Shown here: piece after piece, positions 35,200-43,543 of the stretch
Layout of the letters: each line of letters starts with the position of its first letter
How positions within the stretch are numbered: the first letter of the stretch is position 1
Assembly (NCBI RefSeq): GCF_035917575.1
Contig: NZ_CP109090.1
Coordinates: 7,192,001-7,256,000 of the forward strand
DNA: 64,000 nt
Direction: 5' to 3'
Origin: Streptomyces sp. NBC_01788
Lineage (GTDB): Bacteria > Actinomycetota > Actinomycetes > Streptomycetales > Streptomycetaceae
Translations under genes and position numbers: made by a program
Notes under the pieces: generated by a model
The model's input: only the letters and a program-made list of their open reading frames with translations
Told to the model about the DNA's origin: nothing
The model's database searches: none

Positions 35200-36938
35200 G
35201 CGAACCTCCAGGGGTCGGGCACGGCGGGGGCGCCGTGTGCGTCGTGGCTGATCGAGCCGGAGGAGAGCAGGTCGGCGAGGTCGGTGACGACCGGGACGGC
35301 GGACACACCGTGCCCGCGCAGCCGCTCCAGCGCCTGCGCTGTGGACAGGCCGCGGACGTCGTACGGGATCGCGGAGCGGTCCGGGAGTGCGATCCAGCCG
35401 TCGGTGGTGGGCAGCGGCCGGCGGAACCCCGCCGGCCGGCGCGGATCGAGGCCCTGCGCGGCACGCGCCCGAGCACCCGCGGTGAGTACATCGGCGGCCC
35501 CCAGCAGAGACGAGTCCACCCGCACACCGGCCCCCGTGCGCTGCCGCAGCAGCAGCCCCGCGAGGACGGCCTCGGCACCTATGAGCCCGCCGAGCACGTC
35601 GAGCAGGGTCATCAGGGACGGTGCGGGCGGTTCGTCGGCGGGGCGTGCGGCCTCGCCGACCCCGGTACGGGCCTGCACCATGAAGTCGGTGCCCATCGGG
35701 GCGTCGTGCAGCCGTCCGGCCCAGCCGCTGGTGTAGGCGTAGACGAGCGCGGGATTGGCGGCGCCCAGGTGCTCGTGGTCCAGGCCGAGTTCGGCGGCCT
35801 TGCCGGGTGCCCAGTTGTGCAGGAAGACATCGGCCTGAGCCGCCATCGCGCGCAGCCGCTCGCGGTCGGCCGGGGACTTGATGTCCACCTCGACAGCCTT
35901 CTTGCCACGGTTGAGCGCGAGCCAGCGGGCCGATACGCCCGAGCAGGCGGGCGGCATGCCGCGCAGCGGATCCCCGCCGGGCGGCTCGATCCGCACTACC
36001 TCGGCGCCGAGCAGGCCCAGCAGATGCGCGGTGAGCGGCGCCTGGATGCGGCGGCCGGCCTCCAGGACGGTCAGGCCGGCGAGAGGGGCGTAGGCATATC
36101 CTGTCGCGACGCCGGAATAGGAAGCGTGACGCGGACTCAGTTCCCACGGCGGGGCCCCGTCGTACTCGGCGGCCCGCTCGGCGAGCGAGCGCAGCCGGCA
36201 CACCTCGGCACCGGAGGAACGGGCCGCATCCCGGATCAGCTCCCAGACAGCGGTCCGAGCGGAGTCGTGCAGCGACTGCGGAAAGGGCGCGCAGGCCGTG
36301 GCGTACCGGAACTGGAAGGGCCGCCAGCCGCGCCGTATCGCGTCCCCCGGAGCGCCCAGCGCACGCCAGAAGGCGGCCCACGCGCCCGGGTCAAGTGTCT
36401 CCAGCTCGAAGGCGACCCCATCGGCGGAGGTGAACGGCGGTCCGCCCGGGGCGACTTCGGCGGCCTCATCCTCCTCCGCCCCCGCCGCGGCCAGGTACTG
36501 CGAGACGGCGAGCAGCCCGGCCCGTTCGGCGCTGACCTCCGCCTCCGTGAGCCGTCCGCCGCGCGCTTGGGCGAGGAGCCCGGTCAGGAGGGCCTGCACG
36601 GCCAGGACGCCGGTGGCGGTGGCGGTGTAGTCGACGGCCACGCCGCGTGGGGTGCCGTCGCGGCGACCGTGCACGGCCATGACGCCGGTGGCCGCCTGCA
36701 CGGTCGCCTCGTCGACGGCTTCGTCGCCCCACCTTGTGCGGGCGGTGATCCCGCTGAACTCCGCTCCGGAAAGCCTGATATGGCCGCCGGTGTGTCCGGC
36801 GCTCTCCGCGCCGAGCAGCCGCAGGTGCTCCGTGACAAGTTCGTCCGCCGGCCCCTGCGGGCCCGAGGTGTCCAGGCGCAGCCCGTCGAGCGGCCGGGCC
36901 GTCGTCTGTGCGATGGCCGGTGTGGCTGGTGAGGTCAT
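35196..36938 (-). CDS. CaiB/BaiF-type CoA transferase, long form
   Basis: A 580-residue protein, about 150-180 longer than most CaiB proteins. The C-terminal ~290 residues carry the family hallmarks: GLTVLEAGRRIQAPLTAHLLGLLGAEVVRIEPPGGDPLR, ALNRGKKAVEVDIKSP, DVFLHNWAPG and FMVQARTGVGE. The position of the catalytic Asp normally found in the last motif is hard to fix by eye. The N-terminal ~270 residues (DGLRLDTSGPQGPADELVTEHL) look like a second, degenerate copy of the same fold, so this may be an internal fusion. ATG 36938 has AAGGAGG three bases upstream. It should move CoA between acids, next to the synthetase. Confidence 0.83.
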   Translation of the reverse strand: MTSPATPAIAQTTARPLDGLRLDTSGPQGPADELVTEHLRLLGAESAGHTGGHIRLSGAEFSGITARTRWGDEAVDEATVQAATGVMAVHGRRDGTPRGVAVDYTATATGVLAVQALLTGLLAQARGGRLTEAEVSAERAGLLAVSQYLAAAGAEEDEAAEVAPGGPPFTSADGVAFELETLDPGAWAAFWRALGAPGDAIRRGWRPFQFRYATACAPFPQSLHDSARTAVWELIRDAARSSGAEVCRLRSLAERAAEYDGAPPWELSPRHASYSGVATGYAYAPLAGLTVLEAGRRIQAPLTAHLLGLLGAEVVRIEPPGGDPLRGMPPACSGVSARWLALNRGKKAVEVDIKSPADRERLRAMAAQADVFLHNWAPGKAAELGLDHEHLGAANPALVYAYTSGWAGRLHDAPMGTDFMVQARTGVGEAARPADEPPAPSLMTLLDVLGGLIGAEAVLAGLLLRQRTGAGVRVDSSLLGAADVLTAGARARAAQGLDPRRPAGFRRPLPTTDGWIALPDRSAIPYDVRGLSTAQALERLRGHGVSAVPVVTDLADLLSSGSISHDAHGAPAVPDPWRFA

Positions 36939-37057
36939 GGCCCTCCTTTCCTGACGCGCGGGAACCCAGGAGCGGTCGCCCCCGACCAGTTCCACGAACA
37001 GATAGTCGGACCGGCAGGAGCCGGAGTTCCCGAAGGGGTGAGGGACAGGTGTGGGAC

Positions 37058-38230
37058 ATGACGCTCGGTGGTCCGCAATGCCCGTCGGAGATAAAGGGGT
37101 TGAGGGACCAGGTGGCGGACTTTGTCCGTGCCCGGGTAGTGCCCTGCGAGGCGGTCCTGGACGGCGGCGGCCCGGACGCGGCGGCGGCGTTGCGACGGCT
37201 GCGCAAGGAGGCTGAGGCCGAGGGTCTGTGGGCGCTGCCCCTCCCGGAGGAACTGGGCGGCCAGGGGCTGCCGTTGCCGTTGTATGCCCATGTCGCGGAA
37301 GCCGAGGGCGCAAGTGACCATGGCCCGGCGGCACTCGGCTCGGCCTCGCTGCTGGACGCGCTCATGCTGTGGCGGCACGGCGGCCGACGCGTCCGTGAGC
37401 GCTATCTCGCACCGCTGGTCGCCGGGGACCTGCGGGCCTGCTACGCGATGACCGAGCCGGACGTCCCTGGCACCGACCCCTTCCTCACCACCACCCGCGC
37501 CGATGAAAGTGAGGGCGGGAACTGGCACGTGACCGGGCGCAAATGGTTCGTCAGCGGGGGCGCCGAAGCAGACCTCATCACGGTACTCGCGCGCACGGAC
37601 GGCCGAGCCCCCGACCGGGACGGCCTGTCCCTGCTGCTGGTTCGGGCCACCTCACCCGGCTTCCGGGTTGTGCGCGAACTGCCTGTCCTCGGCGCGACCG
37701 GACAGGCGGAGATCGAACTCGACGGCGTCGCAGTGGACCGCGACCACCTGATCGGCCAACGCGGCAAGGCCCTCGCCGTCGCCGCCGAAAGGCTCCAACT
37801 CGGCCGCACCCTGCGCAGCCTGCGCTGGCTCGGCCAGGCCGGCCGTGCCTTCGAACTCATGCGGAAAAGGGCCGTCACCCGCACCCGTTCCCGTGGTCCG
37901 CTCGGCGACCTGCAACTCGTCCAGCGCCTCGTCTTCGAGTCCTTGCTCGCCCTGCGCACGACACGGCCTCTGGTCCACGAGGCCGTGGCCCGGCTCTACG
38001 CGGGCGCCGACGCTCATGTGGAGGTTGGCCTTGCGAAGGTCGCCGCCGCGCGCACGCTCGACCTGGTGGCCGACGCGGCGATCCAGGTCCACGGCGCGGC
38101 TGGCCTCGGCCCGGACACCGCGCTCCCCGCCCTCTTCCGCGCCGGCCGCGCCGCCCGCGTCCTCGACGGCCCGGACGAACTGCACATCACCTCGGTGGCA
38201 CGGCGGTTGCTGCGGACGGATCCGGCCTAG
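37058..38230 (+). CDS. Acyl-CoA dehydrogenase
   Basis: A 390-residue flavoprotein of the acyl-CoA dehydrogenase family: N-terminal helical part (EGLWALPLPEELGGQGL), FAD-binding middle (CYAMTEPDVPGTDP, then WHVTGRKWFVSGG), and C-terminal helices with IQVHGAAGLGPDTALP near the flavin. It introduces a double bond in an acyl-CoA. It is divergent from the CoA transferase/ligase pair across a 119-bp gap, which suggests one acid-activating and oxidising pathway. Start ATG 37058; GTG 37049 in the same frame is possible. The stop is shared with the convergent gene at CTAG. Confidence 0.87.
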   Translation: MTLGGPQCPSEIKGLRDQVADFVRARVVPCEAVLDGGGPDAAAALRRLRKEAEAEGLWALPLPEELGGQGLPLPLYAHVAEAEGASDHGPAALGSASLLDALMLWRHGGRRVRERYLAPLVAGDLRACYAMTEPDVPGTDPFLTTTRADESEGGNWHVTGRKWFVSGGAEADLITVLARTDGRAPDRDGLSLLLVRATSPGFRVVRELPVLGATGQAEIELDGVAVDRDHLIGQRGKALAVAAERLQLGRTLRSLRWLGQAGRAFELMRKRAVTRTRSRGPLGDLQLVQRLVFESLLALRTTRPLVHEAVARLYAGADAHVEVGLAKVAAARTLDLVADAAIQVHGAAGLGPDTALPALFRAGRAARVLDGPDELHITSVARRLLRTDPA

Positions 38231-39264
38231 GGGGATAGAGCCGTGAGGCCGGTGAGCGCGGCGAGGGCGTAAGCCAGGAAGAAGTCACCCCAGATCAGCT
38301 CCTGCCGGATGGCTGTTCCGGTCGCCAGGTCGTAACAGCCGTCCAGAAGGCGGCCATCGACGGTCAGACGGGTGCCGACCAGAGTCCCCAGAACGGCGAC
38401 GGCACGGTCCCGGTGGCCGAGGCCGAGCAGCGCCAGCGCGGTGATGGCGGCGGCGGAGGTGTCGCGAGGGCCCTCGGGGTGAGCGGCGTCGGCGGGCGGT
38501 ACGAGCTGCCGTGTCAGCAAGGCGGCATGACCGGAGAATTCGTCGCCGCCCGGCAGGTGCGCCGCCTCGGCGAGCGCGAGCAGCAGCCAGGCCGGGCCTC
38601 GGCTCCAGCCCGGCGGCGGATCGGCGCACGCGATCCAGCCCGCACCGGGGTCATGCCGCCACGACCAGCGAAGCGGTCGTGCACCGAGGCACAGATCGAC
38701 GTGCCGCCGCAGATGGGAGTGAGCCGCCTCCAGGTCCGCCGCCGCCAGCAACGGCACCATGCCGGGCACGCCGTCCACGCGGGCCGTCAGCCGCGGCCCG
38801 CCGAACGCCGAACCCCACGGCACGAGACCGAGTTCCGGGATGAAGTCGTTCAGGCAGGCCCGGGCGGCCCGCTCCCGCAGGCCCAGGTCCTCGTCAGCGA
38901 AGACAGTGCCGTACCAGAAGATCAGTCCGCGGGCGGCGGTGTCCGCCTCGGCCCAGTCGGCCAGGCGGGCCGTGCAGGCCCGCGCGGCCGCACGGTCGGC
39001 GCCGTCGCTGGTGTACCGGGCGCGCAGCCACAGCAGCCCCGCCCAGAATCCACCGGTCCAGGAGCCGCGCGCGGTCGTCTTCCACGTGCCGGTGTCAGGG
39101 TCGGCGTACAGCGGGAACCGGTCGCCGACCTCGGTGCGGGTGACGGCGACCCGGGCCAGGACGGAGGCGAGGGCCGGGGCGGCCCATGCGGGTGCGGTTC
39201 GCGGGCCGGGTGACGCCTGCCGGTCCTTCGACGGGGGTGTGCTCTCATCCATGCGTGCCCTCAT
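38227..39264 (-). CDS. Glycoside hydrolase family 88-like protein
   Basis: A 345-residue protein with an (alpha/alpha)6-barrel look. RGSWTGGFWAGLLWLRAR is the characteristic segment of unsaturated glucuronyl hydrolases, with GWSRGPAWLLLALAEA and GPRDTSAAAITALALLGL further on (the GH88/GH105 pattern). There is no signal peptide, so it is likely cytoplasmic. It begins at ATG 39264, which overlaps the MFS stop as ATGA, so import and hydrolysis may be linked. Enzymes of this type remove unsaturated uronic acids from polysaccharide-lyase products; the substrate is inference. Confidence 0.75.
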   Translation of the reverse strand: MRARMDESTPPSKDRQASPGPRTAPAWAAPALASVLARVAVTRTEVGDRFPLYADPDTGTWKTTARGSWTGGFWAGLLWLRARYTSDGADRAAARACTARLADWAEADTAARGLIFWYGTVFADEDLGLRERAARACLNDFIPELGLVPWGSAFGGPRLTARVDGVPGMVPLLAAADLEAAHSHLRRHVDLCLGARPLRWSWRHDPGAGWIACADPPPGWSRGPAWLLLALAEAAHLPGGDEFSGHAALLTRQLVPPADAAHPEGPRDTSAAAITALALLGLGHRDRAVAVLGTLVGTRLTVDGRLLDGCYDLATGTAIRQELIWGDFFLAYALAALTGLTALSP

Positions 39265-40469
39265 GACTCTACGCCCGCCCGACGCTCCCGTACGGCCCAC
39301 AGCAGCGCCACCGTCCCGGCTGCCGCGAACTCGGCCGCCACGAGCAGCCACCCGCCCCCGTACCGCCCGGACTCCGCCAGGACCCCGAACAGCGGCGGCC
39401 CGAGCGTGAATCCGGCGAAGAAGCCCGCCGAGACCAGCGCCGAGTCCTGGCCCGCGCGGCCGGGCGCGGCTCGCTGCATCACCAGGACCATGGACACCGC
39501 GTTCGCCGCCACGGCGAAGACGCCCACCACCACGGCCGCCGCCCACACCAGCGGACGGAACGACGACGAACCGGCCAGCAGCAGGGCCGCCGCCACCGCG
39601 CCCGCGGCCAGGAAGCCCGGCAGCCAGGGCGCCTGGCCGGGTCGCCCTGCGACCTTCGACCAGCCCACCCGGCCCGCGATCCCCGCCACACCGAGCACGG
39701 CGACCAGCGCACCCGCCGCGGTGGGACCGAGACCGAGCCGCTCGGTGCCGTACAACGCCAAGTAGGTGTTCACCGAGGCGATGCCGCAACCGAGCAGCAG
39801 CGAGAACACCGACAGCCACGCGATCATGCCTCGCGGCACCCAGACCGCCGGCGTGGACTTCGCCGGCGGATCAGGGGGCAACGCTTGCGCCGCCCACACC
39901 GCCGCGATCACCGCGGTGCCCGCCGCCGTCCACACAGCACCCCGCCACCCGGTGAATCCGGCCAGCGCCGCGAGTGGCAGCCCGGCCGCGAACGCACCGA
40001 GTTGTACCCCCGACTGCTTCATCCCAGTCACCGAACCGCGCCGGGCGGGCGGTACGGCGGCGAGGATCGCTTTGTTCGTGGCAGGGTTGGCCAGCGCCTG
40101 GGGCAGCCCGCCGAGCGCGACGGCCGCCAGCAGGAATCCGGCACCGGGAGCCGACCCGATCAGCGCGAGCGCCACCGCCGTCACCGCCAGCAAGGTCACC
40201 AGGCAACGCCGTGGTCCCACCCGGTCCACCACCCGCCCTCCGACTGGGGAGAGCACGGCCGCCGTACTGAACCCCACGGTGGTCGTCAGCCCCAGTGCGG
40301 TCGGTGAGACGTCCAACTCGGCCACGAGCCGGGGGCCGAGTGCCCCCAGCAGGAACAACTGCATCATCGAAAAAGCCATGGCACATGTCAGCAGCGCGGT
40401 CAGGGTACCTAACCTCCGTGCCCCTGATCCGGCCGCCTGTCCGGCCCGTCCCGCCTGTTCCGTCGTCAC
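39261..40469 (-). CDS. MFS transporter
   Basis: A 402-residue major facilitator with about twelve helices. The GGRVVDRVGPRRC loop between helices 2 and 3 is the classic MFS motif A. I prefer GTG 40469 as start because GGAGGT lies 5 nt upstream; a longer reading begins at 40502. It is translationally coupled to the GH88-like gene. The helices are rich in Ala/Gly/Val and no substrate motif is recognisable; uptake of a sugar acid would fit the neighbour (inference). Confidence 0.85.
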   Translation of the reverse strand: MTTEQAGRAGQAAGSGARRLGTLTALLTCAMAFSMMQLFLLGALGPRLVAELDVSPTALGLTTTVGFSTAAVLSPVGGRVVDRVGPRRCLVTLLAVTAVALALIGSAPGAGFLLAAVALGGLPQALANPATNKAILAAVPPARRGSVTGMKQSGVQLGAFAAGLPLAALAGFTGWRGAVWTAAGTAVIAAVWAAQALPPDPPAKSTPAVWVPRGMIAWLSVFSLLLGCGIASVNTYLALYGTERLGLGPTAAGALVAVLGVAGIAGRVGWSKVAGRPGQAPWLPGFLAAGAVAAALLLAGSSSFRPLVWAAAVVVGVFAVAANAVSMVLVMQRAAPGRAGQDSALVSAGFFAGFTLGPPLFGVLAESGRYGGGWLLVAAEFAAAGTVALLWAVRERRAGVES

Positions 40470-40624
40470 AGACGCACCTCCCGGGACAGCAGTCGGACTC
40501 AACTCTCCTCGAGTTCCCGCCCTTTACTGTGACGTGTATTACGGGGACAGTGTTGAGCGTGGGGCCGGGGGAGTTCTCGTATCCCCTCGTGACGGGCAGA
40601 GCCAGGATGCGAGGATGAGCCGCC

Positions 40625-41359
40625 ATGACTGTCGGGTGGTGTTCGCGCACGATACGGGCCGCGGTGTTCGCGGCCGTCTGTGTGCTGCTCGCCACCTTGG
40701 GGCACGTCCTGATGTCGGACACCGCAGTTCCCTGGTGGGCTCTTGTCGTGGCGACTGTGGTGAGCGGTGGTACGGCGTTATGCCTGGCCGGCCGGGAGCG
40801 CGGACTCCTCCTCGTCCTCTCCGTCGCGGTGGCCGTCCAGGCGGCACTGCACGTGTGGTTCTCGTACGCGCAGGAACTGTCGACACCGTCCACGGCTCAG
40901 ATGCCGTCGATGCCCATGGAATCCATGGCTATGGACGGCATGGGTGACGGCTCTCCCTTCATGGATTACGTGGGCTCGATGGCTCATATGGGCCACGCGA
41001 TGGACCACATGACCCAGGCGGGCTCCTCCTTGGAGTCGCTGAGCGCCCCGCATTCCATGACGGGAACAGGTCACGTCATGGGCGGGATGTCCACCACCGG
41101 AATGCTCGCCGCCCACCTGCTGGCCGCATTGATGTGCGGCCTGTGGCTCGCCTACGGAGAACGCGCCGCCTTCCGGATTCTTCGCGCCGTGGCCGGATGG
41201 CTGGCCGCACCCCTGCGGCTGCCCATCACGCTGCCCGCACCACCACACCGACCAAACAACCACGTTCGCCGCAGCTGCTGTGCCCGTACGCCGCGCAGGC
41301 TGCTCGTTGCTCACGCGATCACTTCTCGGGGTCCGCCCGTGGGGACCGCTGTCGTCTGA
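40625..41359 (+). CDS. Met/His-rich membrane protein, possible copper-linked
   Basis: A 244-residue protein. Three N-terminal helices (AAVFAAVCVLLATLGHVLM, WWALVVATVVSGGTALCLAG, LLLVLSVAVAVQAALHVWF) are followed by an external loop of ~75 residues loaded with Met and His (MPSMPMESMAMDGMGDG, MAHMGHAMDHMTQ, GHVMGGMS). A fourth helix (LAAHLLAALMCGLWLAYG) and a basic, Pro-rich tail with two Cys follow. The loop resembles methionine-rich copper-binding segments. I know no named family. It precedes an ECF sigma gene, with a hairpin between. Confidence 0.7.
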   Translation: MTVGWCSRTIRAAVFAAVCVLLATLGHVLMSDTAVPWWALVVATVVSGGTALCLAGRERGLLLVLSVAVAVQAALHVWFSYAQELSTPSTAQMPSMPMESMAMDGMGDGSPFMDYVGSMAHMGHAMDHMTQAGSSLESLSAPHSMTGTGHVMGGMSTTGMLAAHLLAALMCGLWLAYGERAAFRILRAVAGWLAAPLRLPITLPAPPHRPNNHVRRSCCARTPRRLLVAHAITSRGPPVGTAVV

Positions 41360-41371
41360 GACAGCCGGTTC

Positions 41372-41410
41372 CCCGGGCCGTCCGTGTGCGCCACGCCCGG
41401 ACGGCCCGGG
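41372..41410 (+). terminator. Hairpin after the Met/His-rich membrane protein gene
   Basis: Perfect 13-bp stem CCCGGGCCGTCCG / CGGACGGCCCGGG with a 13-nt loop, starting 12 nt after the stop codon. It could terminate transcription or attenuate read-through into the sigma gene. Confidence 0.75.
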
Positions 41411-41534
41411 CAACGGGTTTACGCAGCCATGCGCGCGTATGCCCGCCACACTCCCACGCCAACACCGGATCCGCCGTGCCCAGTGCCGGCCCGATCCGGA
41501 TGCCGGGTTTCCGGATTCCCGAGAAGGACATCCA

Positions 41535-42203
41535 GTGATCAGTCCTGCCCTGCCCGCCGTATGCGACAAGACACCGTCCAGGACGGGGGCGCATGACCAG
41601 AAGACGGCTGCCGACGAGTCGATAACGGCCTGGGCGCTCGCCGCTCGCGGCGGTGACCCCGAGGCCGTCGAGAACTTCGTCCGCGCCCTGCACAGAGACG
41701 TCCGCCACTACGTCACCTTCCTGAGTGCCGACCCCCAGGCCGCCGATGACCTGGCCCAGGACACCTTTCTGCGGGCTCTGGGCAGCCTGCACCGCTTCGA
41801 GGGCCGTTCCTCCGCCCGTACCTGGCTGCTGTCCATCGCCCGCCGCGCGGTGATCGACAGTTACCGGTACAACTCGGCGCGGCCCCGCTTGTCCGACACC
41901 GACGATTGGCAGACTGCCGCCGAGTGGGCCCAGCCGCGTGGCCTGCCAAGCTTCGACGACGGCATCGCTCTTTCCGAACTGCTGGACACGTTGCCCGACG
42001 AGCGCCGGGAGGCGTTCGTCCTCACACAACTCCTCGGCCTGCCCTACGCCGAAGCGGCCGAGCTCAGCGACTGCCCGATCGGTACGGTCCGGTCACGCGT
42101 GGCCCGGGCCCGCTCCTCGCTGATGCGGTCCCTGCGCGATGCTGAGAGAGCCGAACCGGTGGGCGTGGCGTCCCGGCGGGCGCCGGCGTCGCTGCCGGAC
42201 TGA
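41535..42203 (+). CDS. ECF-type RNA polymerase sigma factor
   Basis: A 222-residue sigma factor with only regions 2 and 4. Region 2: FVRALHRDVRHYVTFLSADPQAADDLAQDTFLRAL and RTWLLSIARRAVIDSYR. Region 4: LDTLPDERREAFVLTQLLGLPYAEAAELSDCPIGTVRSRVARAR, a clear helix-turn-helix. Start GTG 41535 with AAGGA upstream. No intact anti-sigma gene follows; instead there is a decayed frame (42150-42428). With the Met/His-rich protein upstream, a response to copper or envelope stress is a guess. Confidence 0.9.
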   Translation: MISPALPAVCDKTPSRTGAHDQKTAADESITAWALAARGGDPEAVENFVRALHRDVRHYVTFLSADPQAADDLAQDTFLRALGSLHRFEGRSSARTWLLSIARRAVIDSYRYNSARPRLSDTDDWQTAAEWAQPRGLPSFDDGIALSELLDTLPDERREAFVLTQLLGLPYAEAAELSDCPIGTVRSRVARARSSLMRSLRDAERAEPVGVASRRAPASLPD

Positions 42204-42428
42204 TCACCTCGCTCGGCTTCGCCGCCCTCGCCGCCACACCTCCGAAGGAGCAGACGGGCCAGACCATGGGTTCGGCCGAACTCGGCCGCGAACTCGGCGA
42301 CGCCGGAGACTCGTTGCCGGTCGCCTCCATTGCTTCCGCCGCCGCCCTCAACTGGGGGGAATGCCGTACTCGCCGGGGTAACCGTGCTCCTGCTGTTTGA
42401 CCTGGCCGCCCGCCGTACGGCCCACTGA
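42150..42428 (+). pseudogene. Decayed small membrane protein gene after the sigma factor
   Basis: One frame reads AGVAAGLITSLGFAALAATPP, a membrane-helix-like segment, then KEQTGQTMGSAELGRELGDAGDSL and IASAAALNWG. At a run of six G (42354-42359) it shifts, and the next frame continues plausibly as NAVLAGVTVLLLFDLAARRTAH to TGA 42428. Losing one G would join the two parts. No start codon with a ribosome binding site is visible, and the 5' end overlaps the sigma gene. Function unknown; possibly the remains of a partner of the sigma factor. Confidence 0.4.
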
Positions 42429-42489
42429 CCGCCCTGAGTAGACACCAGGACCGATCGGCCTGCCTGTCCGTATGCCCCGGGCGTCAACT

Positions 42490-42815
42490 TACGACGGGAA
42501 GTACGCGCTTAAACCGGCGAGTTGGGGAGGTGCCGACAGCTTCACCTTCCTCGCCGTCCTCCTCGGCGCCGATGGCGCCGTTCTCGACTCGCGAGCCGCC
42601 GATCCGATGGTCGGCCTGGGGATCGGCGCCGCCATCCTGCTGGTCCTCAAGAACGCAGCCCGCGAGGTCTACCGGCGTCTGATGGACTCCGCCGACCTCG
42701 CCCTGGTTGACACCCGGAGAACGTCCTGCGCGACATTGACAGGGTGCGCGGCGTCGGACAGGTACGCACGCGCTGGATCGGCTACGCCGTGCGCGCCGAA
42801 GCCGACATAATGACA
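42490..42815 (+). pseudogene. Cation diffusion facilitator (CDF) transporter fragment
   Basis: SFTFLAVLLGADGAVLDSRAADPMVGLGIGAAILLVLKNAAREVYRRLMDSADLALVD matches the last two membrane helices and linker of a CDF metal-efflux protein. Near 42713 the frame changes and continues as PENVLRDIDRVRGVGQVRTRWIGY, the start of the CDF cytoplasmic domain. The N-terminal four helices are missing and the end is cut. It is a doubly broken remnant, consistent with past loss of a metal-efflux gene in this metal-rich neighbourhood. Confidence 0.65.
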
Positions 42816-42889
42816 GCGGGGGCGGAATCGGTAGCAGCGGCCTGCTCATCGGGGCTGCGTGGCAGAGAGACCTACGATGAATCTGCGGC

Positions 42890-43543
42890 TCAGGAGCCCA
42901 GGCCGCGAGAGTAGCGCTTCAAGAGGGTGGCGAACCTCGATCCCGGCGTCGCGGCCGCCACCTCGGCCGCGTCGGGCGCCGTGTCCACGTCGCGCAGGAG
43001 TGGCAGGTCGCGCACCCGAAGGCCCGCCCCGGTGAGGCGGTCGCGTTGGGCGGCGCCGGTGTATGCGGTGGACATCGGGATGCCTCGCAGCAGCGCCGGG
43101 TAGGGCGCGGCCAGGCCGAGTGCCCAGAACCCGCCGTCCTCCGCGGGGCCGAACCACGCGTCGTACTCCCGCCACGCGCCGGGATCCAGTACGGGGGCGA
43201 GGAGATTCGGGGTGAGCTGTGGGGTGTCCATGCCGACCAGTAGGGCGGGGCCGTCTGCCACGGCGGCGAAGGCCGCGGCCAGCCGCTCGTCCAGGCCACC
43301 GGACGCCTGCGGGACCACCTCGATGCCAGTCGGCAGCCAGCGTCCGGGCGCGCCGTCCAGGAAGAGCATCCGGCGGCGAGCCGGGCAGCGCAGCACGGTC
43401 TCGAGGGTGTCGGCGAGCGCCGCCTCCGCGAGGGCAGCGGCCTGGGCTGGGGTGAACGGCGGGGTGAGCCGGGTCTTGACGTGCCCGGGCCGCGGTTCTT
43501 TGGCCATCACCAGCAGCGCGGTCACCCCGACCGGACCGCTCAC
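42890..43543 (-). CDS. DUF2064 / TIGR04282-type glycosyltransferase-like protein
   Basis: A 217-residue protein with a nucleotide-sugar-transferase-like fold: ALLVMAKEPRPGHVKTRLTP at the N-terminus, ALLVGMDTPQLTP (metal-binding Asp), WFGPAEDGGFWALGL, and LPLLRDVDTAPDAAEVA near the C-terminus. These motifs define the family named rSAM/selenodomain-associated transferase 1. The GTG start at 43543 overlaps the stop of the GT2 gene as GTGA. In actinomycetes the pair usually sits with SDR, methyltransferase and molybdopterin oxidoreductase genes, as here; the product is not known. Confidence 0.82.
   Translation of the reverse strand: MSGPVGVTALLVMAKEPRPGHVKTRLTPPFTPAQAAALAEAALADTLETVLRCPARRRMLFLDGAPGRWLPTGIEVVPQASGGLDERLAAAFAAVADGPALLVGMDTPQLTPNLLAPVLDPGAWREYDAWFGPAEDGGFWALGLAAPYPALLRGIPMSTAYTGAAQRDRLTGAGLRVRDLPLLRDVDTAPDAAEVAAATPGSRFATLLKRYSRGLGS

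Noticed and set aside
35200..36381. N-terminal extension of the acyl-CoA synthetase to about 951 residues
   Set aside because: The extra part overlaps the CoA-transferase gene in another frame and is Arg/Pro-rich; GGAGGT before ATG 35199 marks the true start.
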